DNA from: Oxalobacteraceae bacterium
GTDB lineage: Bacteria > Pseudomonadota > Gammaproteobacteria > Burkholderiales > Burkholderiaceae_D
Assembly: GCA_947448025.1 (NCBI GenBank)
Contig: CANFLV010000006.1
Location: 62,001-126,000 of the forward strand
DNA length: 64,000 bases
Reading direction: 5' to 3'
Shown here: positions 37,053 to 45,765 of the stretch, piece after piece
Layout: each line of letters begins with the position of its first letter
How positions within the stretch are numbered: the first letter of the stretch is position 1
Translations under genes and position numbers: made by a program
Notes under the pieces: generated by a model
Databases searched by the model: none
Seen by the model: the letters and a program-made list of their open reading frames with translations, nothing else
What the model was told of the DNA's origin: nothing

Positions 37053-37996
37053 CAGAAATACCCTTCTTTCTTGCGTTTTTCCATCGAGGCTTCCGATGTC
37101 TGGTCATCCATGCGGGTCGCGCCGCGCTCGGTGATTTGTGTAATGGCGGTCTCGGCGATGATCGCTTCGACGGTGCGCGCGTCGGACGCGACCGGGCAGG
37201 TGCACGAGATGTCACCGACGGTACGGAAGCGCACAACGCGGGTTTCAACCGTTTCGCCTTCGCGTGGCGGTGTCAGGTCCGTCAGTGGCACCAGCAAACC
37301 GTTGCGCGGGATGACCTGGCGCTCATGCGCAAAGTAGATGTTGGGCAGCTCGAGTTTTTCGCGGGCGATGTATTGCCACACGTCGAGCTCAGTCCAGTTT
37401 GAAATCGGGAAGACGCGCATGTTTTCGCCCGGATGGACGCGCGTGTTGTAGAGGTCCCAGAGTTCCGGACGCTGGGCTTTCGGATTCCATTGGCCGAATT
37501 CATCGCGGAAGGAAAAGATGCGTTCCTTGGCGCGGGCTTTTTCTTCATCGCGACGCGCGCCGCCGATGCAGGCATCGAATTTGTGTTCGGCGATGGTTTC
37601 TAAAAGCGTCACGGCTTGCGCTGCATTACGTGAATCGGTTTGCGGATTGCGCAGGCGTACGGTGCCGCGGCGGATCGATTCTTCAACCGAACCAACGATG
37701 AGACGCTCGCCAAGTTCAGCGACGCGTTTGTCGCGGAAGGTGATCACTTCGGCAAAGTTATGGCCGGTGTCGATATGCACCAGCGGGAAGGGGAATTTGC
37801 CTGGGCGGAAAGCCTTTTCGGCAAGGCGCAGCATGACGACCGAGTCTTTCCCGCCCGAGAACAGCAGGGCAGGATTGGCGCATTCGGCGGCGACTTCGCG
37901 CATGATGTGGATCGCTTCGGATTCCAGCCAATCGAGGTGGCGTTCGCTGGCATGCAGCGCGTGCTCGGACAGGGTGGCTTCGACTACTGTGTTCAT
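37052..37996 (-). CDS. cysD: Sulfate adenylyltransferase subunit 2
   Basis: 314 residues of the PAPS-reductase/ATP-pyrophosphatase fold. The PP-loop is LLFSGGKDSVVM (about 42-53), followed by HIDTGHNFAEVI and RRDEEKARAKERIFSFRD. It adenylylates sulfate to APS together with CysN. It lies 32 bp after cysH and is coupled to cysN. Confidence 0.96.
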   Translation of the reverse strand: MNTVVEATLSEHALHASERHLDWLESEAIHIMREVAAECANPALLFSGGKDSVVMLRLAEKAFRPGKFPFPLVHIDTGHNFAEVITFRDKRVAELGERLIVGSVEESIRRGTVRLRNPQTDSRNAAQAVTLLETIAEHKFDACIGGARRDEEKARAKERIFSFRDEFGQWNPKAQRPELWDLYNTRVHPGENMRVFPISNWTELDVWQYIAREKLELPNIYFAHERQVIPRNGLLVPLTDLTPPREGETVETRVVRFRTVGDISCTCPVASDARTVEAIIAETAITQITERGATRMDDQTSEASMEKRKKEGYF

Positions 37997-38028
37997 AAGA
38001 TTCTCAGGCTTCAGTGTTCGTTTCAGTA

Positions 38029-38748
38029 TTAATTATTTGTGGCTGCATTGATGCGGACCAGTTTGCCGTCCACGACGTGCAAGCCGCATTCTTTCGATTC
38101 CGGATTTTCCCACCACCAGCGTCCGGCGCGGACATCTTCGCCCGGCTGTATCGCCCGCGTGCAGGGCTCGCAGCCGATCGATGGGTAGCCGCGATCATGC
38201 AAGGGGTTGTAGGGCACCTTGTTGGCATGGATATAAGCCCAGACATCTTCTTCCGACCAGTCGGCGAGTGGATTGAACTTGGCCATCTTGCGCGCTGCAT
38301 CGTCTTCCTGCACATCGAGTCCGGCGCGGGTCGTGGATTGCGCACGGCGCTGGCCGGTGATCCAGGCCTTGTTACCGGCCAAGGCGCGCTCCAGCGGTTC
38401 GATCTTGCGGATGCGGCAGCATTCCTTGCGCATCTCGACGCTGTCGTAAAACGCATTCAAGCCGTTTTGTGTGACATAGGCTTCGACCGCTGCAGGTTCA
38501 GGCCGGAATGCGACAACATCGTAATTATAAGTCGCGCGGATCTGATCCAGTACGCCCAATGTTTCGGCATGCAGGCGGCCGGTCTCCAGCGTAAAGATCG
38601 AGATCGGTAATTTCGCGCGCAAGATCATGTCGGTCAAGACCATGTCTTCGGCGGCAAGGCTGGAAGCAAACACCGCCGGCGAAAAGTCCGACGCGATGCG
38701 CGCCAATGTGGCCTGGCTGTCAGCGACGCGCTGGGTCAGGTCGCTCAT
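38029..38748 (-). CDS. cysH: Adenylyl-sulfate (APS) reductase, assimilatory
   Basis: 239 residues. Besides the catalytic KECGLH motif (Cys221) it has the two Cys pairs Cys110-Cys111 (KECCRIRK) and Cys193/Cys196 (GCEPC) that hold a [4Fe-4S] cluster. These pairs mark APS reductases and are absent from PAPS reductases. The absence of CysC nearby agrees. It reduces APS to sulfite with thioredoxin. Its start overlaps the DUF934 stop (ATGA). Confidence 0.95.
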   Translation of the reverse strand: MSDLTQRVADSQATLARIASDFSPAVFASSLAAEDMVLTDMILRAKLPISIFTLETGRLHAETLGVLDQIRATYNYDVVAFRPEPAAVEAYVTQNGLNAFYDSVEMRKECCRIRKIEPLERALAGNKAWITGQRRAQSTTRAGLDVQEDDAARKMAKFNPLADWSEEDVWAYIHANKVPYNPLHDRGYPSIGCEPCTRAIQPGEDVRAGRWWWENPESKECGLHVVDGKLVRINAATNN

Positions 38749-39266
38749 GCAGCCACTCCGTCACGCTGGACGCGGCCAAACAGCGGTGCCTTGAGATCCC
38801 ATGAATTCTGATACGGTACGGAGAAATCGGTCAGGCCCTTCAATGCATCATGCACATCGCGGTCGGCGCGCACTTCGAAGGCATTAAATCCCACGCGCTG
38901 CATGTAGAACAGCTGGTCGCGCAAGACGTCACCAACGGCGCGCAATTCGCCGGTGTAGCCGAAGCGTGCGCGCAGATTGTAGGCGATCGAATAGCCGCGA
39001 CCATCAGCAAACTTCGGGAAGTCGACGGCAATCAGCGGCAGGCTGGCCAGATCGTCCTTCAAGGTTTCCGGACGTTCGCTGCTGGCGATCCAGACGCCGA
39101 CGTCAGCGCGGCTGCGCAAGGTCGCGCCTTGCGCCAGCCAGACGGCCAGCGGTACGAGTACTTTGCCAGCGGGGACGGCGACGGTCTCGGCGTTTTGTTC
39201 TTCCGTCAAACGCAGCAAATGCCAGTCATCGGCGACGACGGCGCGGTCTTTAATAATATTACGCAT
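38745..39266 (-). CDS. DUF934 family protein of the sulfite reductase operon
   Basis: 173 residues. The DUF934 pattern is seen in VDFPKFADGRGYSIAYNLRARFGYTGELRAVGDVLRDQLFYMQRVGF. The family nearly always lies between cysI and cysH in beta-proteobacteria and is thought to assist sulfite reduction; the molecular role is unknown. GGGAGAAGA lies ahead of the ATG at 39266, which overlaps the end of cysI by 8 bp. A longer open frame to 39392 lies inside cysI and is rejected. Confidence 0.9.
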   Translation of the reverse strand: MRNIIKDRAVVADDWHLLRLTEEQNAETVAVPAGKVLVPLAVWLAQGATLRSRADVGVWIASSERPETLKDDLASLPLIAVDFPKFADGRGYSIAYNLRARFGYTGELRAVGDVLRDQLFYMQRVGFNAFEVRADRDVHDALKGLTDFSVPYQNSWDLKAPLFGRVQRDGVAA

Positions 39267-40953
39267 ATGCGTCTTCTCCCATTGGGTGGCCGATCTTGAT
39301 CGGGGTAGCGTAGACATGTTCCTTAAAGGGCGGAATGCCGATGCGTTGTACGGTGTCGATGAAGCGTTCTTCGTCCCGGCGTTCACGCACATAGACTTGC
39401 AGGATACGGTCGATTACTTCCGGCATCTGGTGCGCCGAAAACGAGGGGCCGATGATCTTGCCGATAGCGATATTGTTACCCTGGCCGCCGCCCAGCGACA
39501 CCTGATACCACTCGGCGCCATCCTTGTCGACACCGAGGATGCCGATATTGCCGATATGGTGATGGCCGCAGGCGTTGATGCAGCCGGAAATATTCAGTTC
39601 GATCTCGCCGATATCATGCTGGAAGTCGATATTGTCGAATTTTTCCGCGATCGCTTCGGCGATCGGAATCGACTTCGCATTCGCCAGCGAGCAGAAGTCA
39701 CCGCCCGGGCAGCAGATCATGTCGGTCAGCAGGCCGATATTCGGCGTGGCCATGCCAGCCGCCTTCGCTTCGCCCCAGAGTGCGAACAGCTCGGATTGCT
39801 TCACATCCGCCAGCACGAGATTCTGTTCATGCGTGACGCGCACTTCGCCAAAGCTGTAGCGGTCGGCGAGCTCGGCGACGGTGTCGATCTGCGTCGCCGT
39901 CGCGTCACCGGGCGGCACGCCGGTCTTTTTGAGCGACAGCACGGCAATCGCATAGCCGGGCACCTTGTGCGGCTTGACGTTGCGCTTGATCCAATTCGCA
40001 AACGCCTTGTTGCCTTCCTGCTGTTGCGCGAGCAAGGCATCCTGCGCCGGCAGTGTTTCATATGCAGGCGGCGTAAAATACGCGGCCACACGCTGCAGTT
40101 CGGCGTCCGTCAAGGTGCTCGGACCATCTTTCAGGTCGACCCATTCGGCATCGACCTGACGTGCGAATTCTTCAATGCCGAGCGACTTCACGAGGATCTT
40201 GATGCGCGCCTTGTAGATATTGTCGCGCCGGCCGTACTGGTTGTAGACGCGCATGATCGCTTCGATGTAGCTGAGCATGTGGCGCACCGGCAGGAATTCG
40301 CGGATCACGCTGCCGATGATCGGTGTGCGGCCTAGTCCGCCGCCGACCATCACGCGAAAGCCGACTTCGCCGGACGCATCCGAGACGACGGTCAGGCCAA
40401 TGTCATGCATGCCGGTCGCGGCGCGGTCTTCGATGGCGCCATTGACGGCGACTTTGAATTTGCGCGGCAGGTACGCGAATTCCGGATGGAAGGTGCTCCA
40501 TTGACGCAGGATTTCGGCGTAAGGCCGCGGATCAAACAGTTCGTCAGCGGCCACGCCAGCGTATTCGTCGGACGTGGTATTGCGGATGCAATTGCCCGAG
40601 GTTTGCACGGCATGCATTTCGACGGAGGCGAGTTCGGCGAGGATGTCGGGCGTCTGTTCGAGCTCGATCCAGTTGAACTGGATGTTCTGGCGCGTCGTGA
40701 AGTGGCCATAGCCGCGGTCATACTTGCGCGCGATGTGGGCGAACATGCGCACCTGCGTCGACGACAGCAAGCCATAAGGCACGGCCACGCGCAGCATGTA
40801 GGCATGGCGTTGCAGGTACAGGCCGTTTTGCAGGCGCAGCGGACGGAATTCGTCTTCGGTCAGTTCGTCAGACAGGCGACGGCGCACCTGATCGCGATAT
40901 TGGGCGACGCGTTCGCCGATGATTTGGTGGTCGTATTGGTCGTAGCGATACAT
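39259..40953 (-). CDS. cysI: Sulfite reductase hemoprotein
   Basis: 564 residues of the nitrite/sulfite reductase family with siroheme and a [4Fe-4S] cluster. The four cluster cysteines are in CCPGGDFC and SGCINACGHHH. Two duplicated ferredoxin-like halves are visible. It reduces sulfite to sulfide with six electrons. There is no cysJ flavoprotein in the operon, so electrons may come from ferredoxin or an unlinked partner. It starts 10 bp after the TSUP gene and ends over the DUF934 start. Confidence 0.94.
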   Translation of the reverse strand: MYRYDQYDHQIIGERVAQYRDQVRRRLSDELTEDEFRPLRLQNGLYLQRHAYMLRVAVPYGLLSSTQVRMFAHIARKYDRGYGHFTTRQNIQFNWIELEQTPDILAELASVEMHAVQTSGNCIRNTTSDEYAGVAADELFDPRPYAEILRQWSTFHPEFAYLPRKFKVAVNGAIEDRAATGMHDIGLTVVSDASGEVGFRVMVGGGLGRTPIIGSVIREFLPVRHMLSYIEAIMRVYNQYGRRDNIYKARIKILVKSLGIEEFARQVDAEWVDLKDGPSTLTDAELQRVAAYFTPPAYETLPAQDALLAQQQEGNKAFANWIKRNVKPHKVPGYAIAVLSLKKTGVPPGDATATQIDTVAELADRYSFGEVRVTHEQNLVLADVKQSELFALWGEAKAAGMATPNIGLLTDMICCPGGDFCSLANAKSIPIAEAIAEKFDNIDFQHDIGEIELNISGCINACGHHHIGNIGILGVDKDGAEWYQVSLGGGQGNNIAIGKIIGPSFSAHQMPEVIDRILQVYVRERRDEERFIDTVQRIGIPPFKEHVYATPIKIGHPMGEDAYA

Positions 40954-40963
40954 AATTTAACTT

Positions 40964-41737
40964 TCAGAAAACCAGTTTGACGGCAACGCCGGTCAGGGTC
41001 ATGGCGAGCAAGCCACGCAGGAATTTTTCCGGCACGCCTTTGGCGGCCAGTGAACCGATCGTGATGCCTGGGACCGAGCCGAGCAGCAGCATGCCGAGCA
41101 ATTCCCAGTTAATCGAACCTAGCCACCAGTGGCCGAAAGCGGCAATGGCGGTCAGGGGGACGGCATAAGCGATATCGGTGCCGGCGATTTCCGCGGGCGA
41201 CAGCTTCGGATAGAGCAGGACCAGTAAGGTCGCGCCGATCGCGCCGGCGCCAATCGAGGAAATCGTCACCAATGTGCCGAGTACGGCGCCGGCGACGATG
41301 GTCGAAATGCTCAGGGCGGTGCCGCGCAATTGCTTTTCCGGATGCTGCTGAATCCAGGCTTGCATGCGGCCGCGGAACAGGATCGCCACCACCGTCAGCA
41401 AGACTGAAGCGGCAATAGAATAACGGATGATCTGGCCCATATGCTGGCCGAGCGCGCCAAAATTTTTCATGGCCAGCGTCGCCAGGATCGCGGCCGGCAA
41501 GGCGCCCAGGCACAGGCGGCGCACGATGTCCCAGTGGACCGTGCCTCGGAAACGATGCGCAAAGGTGCCGGCAGTTTTCGTCGCTGCCGCAAAGGCCAGG
41601 TCTGTGCCTACAGCGACCGTCGGCGAAATCCCGAACAGCAGGGTTAATAACGGGGTCATGAGGGAGCCGCCGCCTACACCGGTCAAACCGACCAGCAAAC
41701 CGACTGCAAAACCCGAAACTATATAAGAAACAGACAT
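40964..41737 (-). CDS. TSUP/TauE-SafE family sulfite or sulfate transporter
   Basis: 257 residues with about eight membrane helices. The family signature VGLLVGLTGVGGGSLMTPLL opens the first half and is echoed in AGAVLGTLVTISSIGAGAIGATLL in the second. TSUP permeases carry sulfite, sulfate or sulfonates. As first gene of the cys operon it probably imports sulfate or expels excess sulfite; direction is not decided by sequence. Confidence 0.88.
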   Translation of the reverse strand: MSVSYIVSGFAVGLLVGLTGVGGGSLMTPLLTLLFGISPTVAVGTDLAFAAATKTAGTFAHRFRGTVHWDIVRRLCLGALPAAILATLAMKNFGALGQHMGQIIRYSIAASVLLTVVAILFRGRMQAWIQQHPEKQLRGTALSISTIVAGAVLGTLVTISSIGAGAIGATLLVLLYPKLSPAEIAGTDIAYAVPLTAIAAFGHWWLGSINWELLGMLLLGSVPGITIGSLAAKGVPEKFLRGLLAMTLTGVAVKLVF

Positions 41738-41927
41738 AAGACCTCGCGCAAATTAGGCTGAATCGTAATAAACTTAGGCCTTATTCCAAACTACAGAGTA
41801 TTTATTTGCTTATATGCGCATTTGATATAAGCAAAAGCGATAAGCAAAAACGGCGCATGCGGGAGCTGGGCTTTGCGATGTCAGCCTTTCAGTGTTGTGC
41901 TAACTCATCAGGAAATCAAGGAAAGTC
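41738..41927. promoter_or_regulatory. Divergent cys operon / cysB control region
   Basis: 190 bp between the start of the TSUP gene and cysB. The dyad GCTTATAT (41808-41815) / ATATAAGC (41825-41832) is perfect with a 9-bp spacer, and a further GATAAGC half-site sits at 41839-41845. AT-rich dyads with GCTTAT/ATAAGC halves are suitable targets for a LysR protein such as CysB, which is encoded beside it. Confidence 0.6.
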
Positions 41928-42869
41928 ATGAATCTGCATCAACTGCGCTTCGTGCGTGAAGCAGTGCGGCAGAATTTCAATCTGACCGAAGCGGCCAAGG
42001 CGCTGTACACCTCGCAGCCGGGCGTGTCCAAGGCCATCATAGAGCTTGAAGAAGAACTCGGCGTCGATATCTTCACGCGCCATGGCAAGCGCATCCGTGG
42101 CCTGACCGAGCCGGGACGCGCAGTTTTGAGTTCGGTCGAATTGATCATGCAGGAAATCGACAGCCTCAAAAGCATCGGCAAGGAATTCGCCGCGCAAGAC
42201 AGCGGCAGCTTCACGATCGCGACCACGCATACGCAGGCGCGCTACGCCTTGCCGAAAGTCGTGCAAGCCTTCAGCCAGAAATTTCCGAAAGTGCGCTTAT
42301 CACTTTTGCAAGGCAATCCCAAGCAGGTCGCGGAAATGGTATTGAAGGATCAGGCCGATGTCGCCATCGCCACCGAAGGCATCGCCAGTATTGACGGCCT
42401 GGTCTCGATTCCCTGCTACCAGTGGGAACATGTGCTGGTCGTGCCGCTCGAGCATCCGCTGCTTAAAGCAAAAGTCATCACCCTCGAAGAAATCGCGGCC
42501 TATCCGCTCATTACCTATGATGGCGCCTTTACGGGTCGCACCAAAATTGACCAGGCATTCAGTTTGCGCGGCCTGAAGCCCGACATTTTGCTTGAAGCGA
42601 TCGACGCCGATGTGATCAAGACTTATGTTGAACTCGGTCTTGGCGTTGGCATCATCGCCGGCATGGCCTATGATGCCGAGCGCGACCGGAACCTGCGCGC
42701 TGTCTCCGTGGGTCATCTGTTCGGCAGCAACGTCTCGCGCGTGGCCTTGAAGCAGGGCGCTTATTTGCGCAGCTATGTCTATACCTTCATCGAGCTGCTG
42801 GCGCCGACATTGAACCGCAAACTGATCGACCAGGTCATGAGTGGTGAAAAAGACATTTACGAAATCTGA
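41928..42869 (+). CDS. cysB: LysR-type regulator CysB
   Basis: 313 residues. The N-terminal winged helix-turn-helix is LTEAAKALYTSQPGVSKAIIELE (about 19-41), followed by a periplasmic-binding-like effector domain. The CysB/Cbl signature QLRFVREAVRQNFNLTEAA and the TTHTQARYALP segment identify the subgroup. CysB activates sulfur-uptake genes with N-acetylserine as inducer. Its divergent position to the cys operon and the dyad between them support direct control of that operon. Confidence 0.95.
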   Translation: MNLHQLRFVREAVRQNFNLTEAAKALYTSQPGVSKAIIELEEELGVDIFTRHGKRIRGLTEPGRAVLSSVELIMQEIDSLKSIGKEFAAQDSGSFTIATTHTQARYALPKVVQAFSQKFPKVRLSLLQGNPKQVAEMVLKDQADVAIATEGIASIDGLVSIPCYQWEHVLVVPLEHPLLKAKVITLEEIAAYPLITYDGAFTGRTKIDQAFSLRGLKPDILLEAIDADVIKTYVELGLGVGIIAGMAYDAERDRNLRAVSVGHLFGSNVSRVALKQGAYLRSYVYTFIELLAPTLNRKLIDQVMSGEKDIYEI

Positions 42870-42893
42870 TATTTTTTTAGGCATGAAACAGCA

Positions 42894-43550
42894 ATGGCAC
42901 CAGTAATCGTCAAGACCGACATGAAGGCTTATTACGCGCAGCGTGCGGATGGCTACGAAGCGATTTATGCAAACCCCGAGCGTGAAGACGATCTCGAACA
43001 ATTGCAGGAGCGCGTACAGGATGTGCTCGAGGGCCACGCGGTGCTGGAACTGGCTTGCGGCACAGGCTTCTGGACTGAGCAATATGCGGAACTGGCAGAG
43101 TCCGTGCTGGCCACCGACAACAATCCCGCCATGCTGGCGCTGGCTCAGGCCAAGGATTTTCCGGACACGGTCGAGTTCGCCGAGATGGATGCTTTCAATG
43201 TGCACACCGATCGCGCCTTCACGGCCGGCTTCGGTGCGTTCTGGTGGGCGCATGTCATGCGTCAGGATCAGATTACCTATCTTGAGAAATTGCGCGCCGT
43301 GCTGGGCAAGGATGCTGTGCTGGTTCTGATTGACAATAATTATATCGAGGGCAGCAGCACGCCTTTCGCGCGCACGGATTTGGAGGGCAACACCTTCCAG
43401 ATTCGCGAACTGGACAACGGTGAGCGCTTTGAAATCCTGAAAAATTATCCGACCGACAGCGCCTTGCGCAAAAAATTCGGCGTCATGGCGCGTGAGATCA
43501 AGATCGTGCGTAATGAGTTTTACTGGATGCTGACTTGCCGTCTGAAATAA
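42894..43550 (+). CDS. SAM-dependent methyltransferase (class I)
   Basis: 218 residues. Motif I is VLELACGTGFWTEQYA (about 50-65), then ATDNNPAMLALA (motif II). YYAQRADGYEAIYANPEREDDL before motif I is a typical substrate helix of small-molecule methyltransferases. The substrate is unknown. It follows cysB by 24 bp on the same strand and may be co-transcribed with it. Confidence 0.85.
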   Translation: MAPVIVKTDMKAYYAQRADGYEAIYANPEREDDLEQLQERVQDVLEGHAVLELACGTGFWTEQYAELAESVLATDNNPAMLALAQAKDFPDTVEFAEMDAFNVHTDRAFTAGFGAFWWAHVMRQDQITYLEKLRAVLGKDAVLVLIDNNYIEGSSTPFARTDLEGNTFQIRELDNGERFEILKNYPTDSALRKKFGVMAREIKIVRNEFYWMLTCRLK

Positions 43551-43572
43551 TTTAAATGAATTCGGACTGAAC

Positions 43573-44583
43573 ATGAAACTGGCGACCCTCAAAGACGGTA
43601 CCCGCGACGGCCAACTCGTGATCGTCGCGAGTGACCTGAAATCTGCCGTGATGGCCGACCACATCGCACCGACCTTGCAACGCGCGCTCGACGACTGGGG
43701 TTTCATCGCGCCGCAGCTCGAGGATCTGTATGACGAGCTCAACAACGGCCGCGCCAAACGAACGTTCGAATTCGATCCGAAAAAATGCATGTCGCCTTTG
43801 CCACGCGCCTACCAGTGGGCTGATGGTTCGGCCTATGTCAATCATGTTGAACTCGTGCGCCGCGCGCGCAAGGCCGACATGCCCGACTCCTTCTGGCATG
43901 ACCCTTTGATGTATCAGGGCGGCTCGGACGATTTCATCGGCCCGACCGACGATGTCGTGCTCGGCTCGGAAGACTGGGGAATTGATTTCGAAGGCGAAGT
44001 TGCTGTGATCACCGGTGACGTGCCCATGGGAGTGCGGGTCAATGAAGCCGGCGCGCATATCCGCCTGCTGATGCTGGTTAATGATGTCTCGTTGCGCAAT
44101 CTGATTCCGGAGGAACTGGCGAAGGGCTTCGGCTTCGTGCAATCCAAGCCGGCCTCGAGTTTTTCACCGGTCGCAGTCACCCCCGATGAACTCGGCGCGG
44201 CATGGGCCGAAGGTAAAGTGCATTTGCCGCTGCGCGCGACCTGGAATGGCGTGCTGGTCGGTCAGCCGAATGCGGGCGTGGACATGGTCTTCAATTTTCC
44301 GCAATTGATCACGCATCTAGCCAAGACGCGCAATGTGCGCGCCGGCTCCATCATCGGCTCCGGCACGGTGTCGAACAAGGATGCCAGCAAGGGTTATACC
44401 TGCATCGCCGAGAAGCGCTGCCTGGAGACGATCGCCACGGGTGAGCCAAAGACGCCGTTCATGAAATTCGGCGATACGATCAAACTTGAAATGCTGGACG
44501 CGCAGGGGAAGTCGATCTTTGGTGCGATCAATCAGCAGATCACGGAATTGATCGAAACGGAGCGTCGCAAGAACGCACGGTAA
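43573..44583 (+). CDS. Fumarylacetoacetate hydrolase family protein
   Basis: 336 residues. The FAH catalytic fold signatures EDWGIDFEGEVAVITGDVP (metal-binding Glu residues), VNDVSLRNL and GSGTVSNKDASKGYTC are visible. Members hydrolyse or decarboxylate beta-diketone-type acids, such as fumarylacetoacetate or acylpyruvates. The N-terminus (MKLATLKDGTRDGQLV) is of the fuller bacterial FAH type. Its substrate is not decided and no aromatic-degradation genes adjoin. It lies 22 bp after the methyltransferase. Confidence 0.9.
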   Translation: MKLATLKDGTRDGQLVIVASDLKSAVMADHIAPTLQRALDDWGFIAPQLEDLYDELNNGRAKRTFEFDPKKCMSPLPRAYQWADGSAYVNHVELVRRARKADMPDSFWHDPLMYQGGSDDFIGPTDDVVLGSEDWGIDFEGEVAVITGDVPMGVRVNEAGAHIRLLMLVNDVSLRNLIPEELAKGFGFVQSKPASSFSPVAVTPDELGAAWAEGKVHLPLRATWNGVLVGQPNAGVDMVFNFPQLITHLAKTRNVRAGSIIGSGTVSNKDASKGYTCIAEKRCLETIATGEPKTPFMKFGDTIKLEMLDAQGKSIFGAINQQITELIETERRKNAR

Positions 44584-44604
44584 GGATGCGAACGTGTCAG
44601 ATCG

Positions 44605-44672
44605 AGACAGGGTTATCGGGCGCCGCCAGACTGGTGACTTGTTAAGCCTGGCGGCACTCGATAGCCCTGTCT
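44605..44672. repeat. Nested inverted repeat
   Basis: Outer arms AGACAGGGTTATCG (44605-44618) and CGATAGCCCTGTCT (44659-44672) match with one wobble. Inner arms GCCGCCAG (44622-44629) and CTGGCGGC (44648-44655) match perfectly. It folds as one long interrupted hairpin. Confidence 0.75.
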
Positions 44673-44754
44673 CTGCGGCCGACGTTGAGGCGCGACCAAT
44701 TTAAAACCCCATCCGGCCGGGTCGCTGGCCGCACCACGCTGGTCTGTCAGAGGT

Positions 44755-44814
44755 ATCCTCCCTGCGCGCCCCATCCCTTAAAAAGTCAGCAGGGATGGGG
44801 CGCGCAGGGAGGAT
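44755..44814. repeat. Perfect 24-bp inverted repeat
   Basis: The left arm 44755-44778 (begins ATCCTCCCTGCGCGCC) is the exact complement of the right arm 44791-44814 (ends GGCGCGCAGGGAGGAT), with a 12-nt loop. It is GC-rich and very stable. Confidence 0.9.
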
Positions 44815-44916
44815 GCCGGGTAAAGAAGTCGCGGCATTCAATGAGGTGCTGTGCCAGGTTTAATAGGACCAAATTAATCAATCCACTTCTCGGCTTTACC
44901 AGCCAAGAACGAACTG

Positions 44917-45765
44917 TTATAAGCCGTCGATCAGCGCCACCGTTGCCGCATGCAGCGGATGGCCAGCTTCGGCAAACGCATCACAAATGGTCAGGTGATT
45001 TTGCGTCGGCAAGGCGATGTCGGCACGATGGTTCGCCTGCCATGCCTGCGTCAGCATCGCCGTCTGACGATGAAACTCTTCCGACTCGAGCGTACCCACG
45101 GCGGTGATAAAAGGACTGGCCTGCAGCTGCGGCATCAAGGCCGGTGACAGCGGGCCAACGCGTTCTGGCGTGAGCTTGAGATCCACATTCACGAAAGCCG
45201 CATGCTGCACCGGCGCGAGATCATACAGCCCCGACAGCAGAATACCGCCCTTGAGCAAATCCGCCGGCAAGTCCGGTGCATACACCGGCCACACCGCCGC
45301 CAGCATCATCGCCGCCAGATGCGCGCCCGCCGAATGACCTGCCACGACGATGCGTTCGCGATCAAATTCATATTGCTCTGCATGCCGGTACAGCCAGGCG
45401 ATGGCCTTCAACTGCTGCTGCGTGATTTCTTCGATCGTAGCCTGTGGCGCGAGCGTGTAATTCGTCAGCGCGACGTTATAGCCGGCCTTGGTATAGGTTT
45501 TCGCGATGAAGGAAAAATCCGATTTGTCGAGCGAGCGCCACCAGCCACCATGAATGAATACGAGTAGCGGTGCGTCGCTGCGGTTCGCCGGGAAAAAGTC
45601 CAGACGTTCATCGGCCGAGTCGCCAAACGGCAGGTCAAATATGCCGGCTGTCGAGCGACGTACCTGTGCCGAAGTCTCGGCCCAGCGCTCAAAAATTTGT
45701 GGATGATCAGGAATCGAAGCACGCGCATTGAACTGGGCGCTGTAATAAACGGCAGGATTTTTCAT
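44917..45765 (-). CDS. Alpha/beta hydrolase (esterase / kynurenine formamidase-like)
   Basis: About 282 residues. The oxyanion-hole motif is HGGWW, the nucleophile elbow GHSAGAH, and a C-terminal QNHLT supplies the catalytic His. HGGWWRSLDKSDFSF is characteristic of the formamidase/BD-FAE-like esterase group. The chosen ATG at 45765 overlaps the thioesterase stop (ATGA); an ATG at 45774 is also in frame. The substrate is unknown. Confidence 0.85.
   Translation of the reverse strand: MKNPAVYYSAQFNARASIPDHPQIFERWAETSAQVRRSTAGIFDLPFGDSADERLDFFPANRSDAPLLVFIHGGWWRSLDKSDFSFIAKTYTKAGYNVALTNYTLAPQATIEEITQQQLKAIAWLYRHAEQYEFDRERIVVAGHSAGAHLAAMMLAAVWPVYAPDLPADLLKGGILLSGLYDLAPVQHAAFVNVDLKLTPERVGPLSPALMPQLQASPFITAVGTLESEEFHRQTAMLTQAWQANHRADIALPTQNHLTICDAFAEAGHPLHAATVALIDGL

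Larger units (their letters stand above)
44584..44916. other. 333-bp intergenic region with two large hairpins
   Basis: A region between convergent genes with no reading frame of note. It holds a nested 68-nt hairpin (44605-44672) and a perfect 24-bp inverted repeat (44755-44814). Neither has a T tract. Confidence 0.7.

Noticed and set aside
42300..43790. 496-codon minus-strand frame opposite cysB, the methyltransferase and the FAH gene
   Set aside because: It spans three genes with clear family motifs on the plus strand; it is a shadow.
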